Assembly: GCA_035536185.1 (NCBI GenBank) | Contig: DATLOM010000049.1 | Span: 11,562 to 75,561 of the forward strand | Length of the DNA: 64,000 bases | Reading direction: 5' to 3' | Origin: GCA-2861595 sp035536185 | Lineage (GTDB): Bacteria > Actinomycetota > Acidimicrobiia > Acidimicrobiales > GCA-2861595 | Part shown: piece by piece, positions 63,155 through 64,000 of the stretch | Position numbering within the stretch: the first letter of the stretch is position 1 | Layout: each line of letters begins with the position of its first letter | Program-made: the position numbers and the translations under genes | Notes under the pieces: generated by a model | What the model was told of the DNA's origin: nothing | The model's input: only the letters and a program-made list of their open reading frames with translations | Databases searched by the model: none

Positions 63155-64000
63155 ATGTCCAAGATGATCGCTTTTGACGAGCATGCACGCCGGGCGCTGG
63201 AGAGCGGGATGAACCAGCTCGCCGATGCCGTACGTGTCACGCTGGGCCCGAAGGGCCGCAACGTCGTGCTCGACAAGAAGTGGGGCGCACCCACCATCAC
63301 CAACGACGGCGTGTCCATCGCCAAGGAGATCGACCTCGAAGATCCCTACGAGCGCATCGGCGCCGAGCTGGTGAAGGAGGTGGCCAAGAAGACCGACGAC
63401 GTCGCCGGCGACGGCACCACCACCGCCACCGTGCTGGCGTGGGCCATGGTGCACGAGGGCCTGCGCAACGTGGCCGCCGGCGCCAACCCCATGTCCCTGA
63501 AGCGGGGCATCGAGGCCGGCGTGGAAGCTGCTGTCGCCTCCCTGAAGGACATCTCCAGGGACGTCGACTCCAAGGAGCAGATCGCCCAGGTAGCCGCCAT
63601 CTCCGCCGCTGACACCGAGATCGGCGGCATGATCTCCGAGGCCATCGACAAGGTGGGCAAGGACGGCGTCATCACCGTCGAGGAGTCCCAGACCTTCGGC
63701 ATGGAGATGGACCTGGTCGAGGGCATGCGCTTCGACAAGGGCTACATCTCGCCGTACTTCGTCACCGATCCCGAGCGCATGGAGGCCGTCCTCGAGGATG
63801 CCTACGTGCTGCTCTGCGGCTCCAAGATCAGCGCCGTTCGCGACATGCTGCCCATCCTCGAGAAGGTGATGCAGTCGGCCCGCCCGCTGGTCATCATCGC
63901 CGAGGACGTCGACGGCGAGGCCCTGGCCACGCTGGTGGTCAACAAGATCCGTGGCACCTTCAAGTCTGCGGCCGTGAAGGCCCCCGGCTTCGGAGAGCGC
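63155..64000 (+). CDS. groL: chaperonin GroEL, 3' end beyond window (partial)
   Basis: 282 residues of the N-terminal half from the ATG at 63155, after GGGAGGA. ATP site blocks VTLGPKGRNVVLDKKWGAP and DDVAGDGTTTATVLAW are intact. It folds proteins in an ATP-driven ring. No groES precedes it, so this is a stand-alone groEL copy controlled by CIRCE. The frame runs to the window edge. Confidence 0.96.
   Translation, partial: MSKMIAFDEHARRALESGMNQLADAVRVTLGPKGRNVVLDKKWGAPTITNDGVSIAKEIDLEDPYERIGAELVKEVAKKTDDVAGDGTTTATVLAWAMVHEGLRNVAAGANPMSLKRGIEAGVEAAVASLKDISRDVDSKEQIAQVAAISAADTEIGGMISEAIDKVGKDGVITVEESQTFGMEMDLVEGMRFDKGYISPYFVTDPERMEAVLEDAYVLLCGSKISAVRDMLPILEKVMQSARPLVIIAEDVDGEALATLVVNKIRGTFKSAAVKAPGFGER

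Overview
This window is a very GC-rich stretch of an actinobacterial chromosome, most likely from the Acidimicrobiia or a related deep lineage. The case for Actinobacteria rests on a SigR/RsrA-type redox sigma pair, a DUF2342 metalloprotease, CarD, a DUF3263 + LytR_C pair like Rv0430-Rv0431, an LppM-like lipoprotein, GpgS and a CysO-like sulfur carrier. The placement is inferred from gene content only; there is no rRNA gene here.

Layout. (1) 1-11310, leftward: an operon encoding two DUF4132 (MolR-like) paralogues, a MoxR AAA+ ATPase, a DUF5682 protein, a VWA protein and a SWIM zinc-finger protein cut by the window edge. It corresponds to the poorly understood yehI/molR-yehL-yehM-yehP-yehQ type of cluster. 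(2) 11535-14632: an MFS exporter, tmk and holB. (3) 14678-19787: tRNA-Thr(CGT) with a decayed integrated element of about 5 kb bounded by 44-bp direct repeats. It holds a tyrosine integrase broken by at least four frameshifts, an excisionase-like HTH gene, a fragment of a phage minor-head gene and an intact RelE/ParE-type toxin-antitoxin pair. (4) 19792-22968: queA and an SDR gene divergent from soxR across a perfect 20-bp palindrome, then sigR-rsrA. (5) 22988-43489: small conserved genes, a DUF2342 protease, tilS, hpt, ftsH, a folate operon (folE, folP, folB, folK) that also carries a flavin reductase and a phosphatase-like protein lacking its cysteine, a VapBC pair, panC-panD, nadB-nadC, coaX, lysS, a polyprenyl synthase and clpC. 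(6) 43556-54641: a secreted subtilase, an LppM-like lipoprotein, radA, disA, a dienelactone hydrolase, carD, a YacL-like PIN/TRAM protein, ispD, ispF, rlmB, a SigH-type sigma factor, tRNA-Thr(TGT), DUF3263 and LytR_C genes. (7) 54665-60724: a lipoprotein gene and a compatible-solute block (otsB, otsA, glycerate kinase, gpgS). (8) 60784-64000: a SAM-I (S-box) riboswitch, a threonine-synthase-like gene fused by overlap to a CysO-like sulfur carrier gene, a response regulator, and a CIRCE-controlled groEL that runs off the window.

How the genes work together. The order tilS-hpt-ftsH ... folP-folB-folK ... lysS-clpC-radA-disA-yacL-ispD-ispF-rlmB-sigH follows the Bacillus subtilis chromosome closely, so much of the window is ancient housekeeping synteny with local insertions (toxin-antitoxin pairs, carD, pan and nad genes). 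The most intriguing local system is the SAM-riboswitch-controlled threonine-synthase-like enzyme with a sulfur carrier whose Gly-Gly is capped by three residues. I propose that it may be a protein-thiocarboxylate route to homocysteine. The second is the DUF4132/MoxR/VWA/SWIM operon with a duplicated and internally deleted DUF4132 gene.
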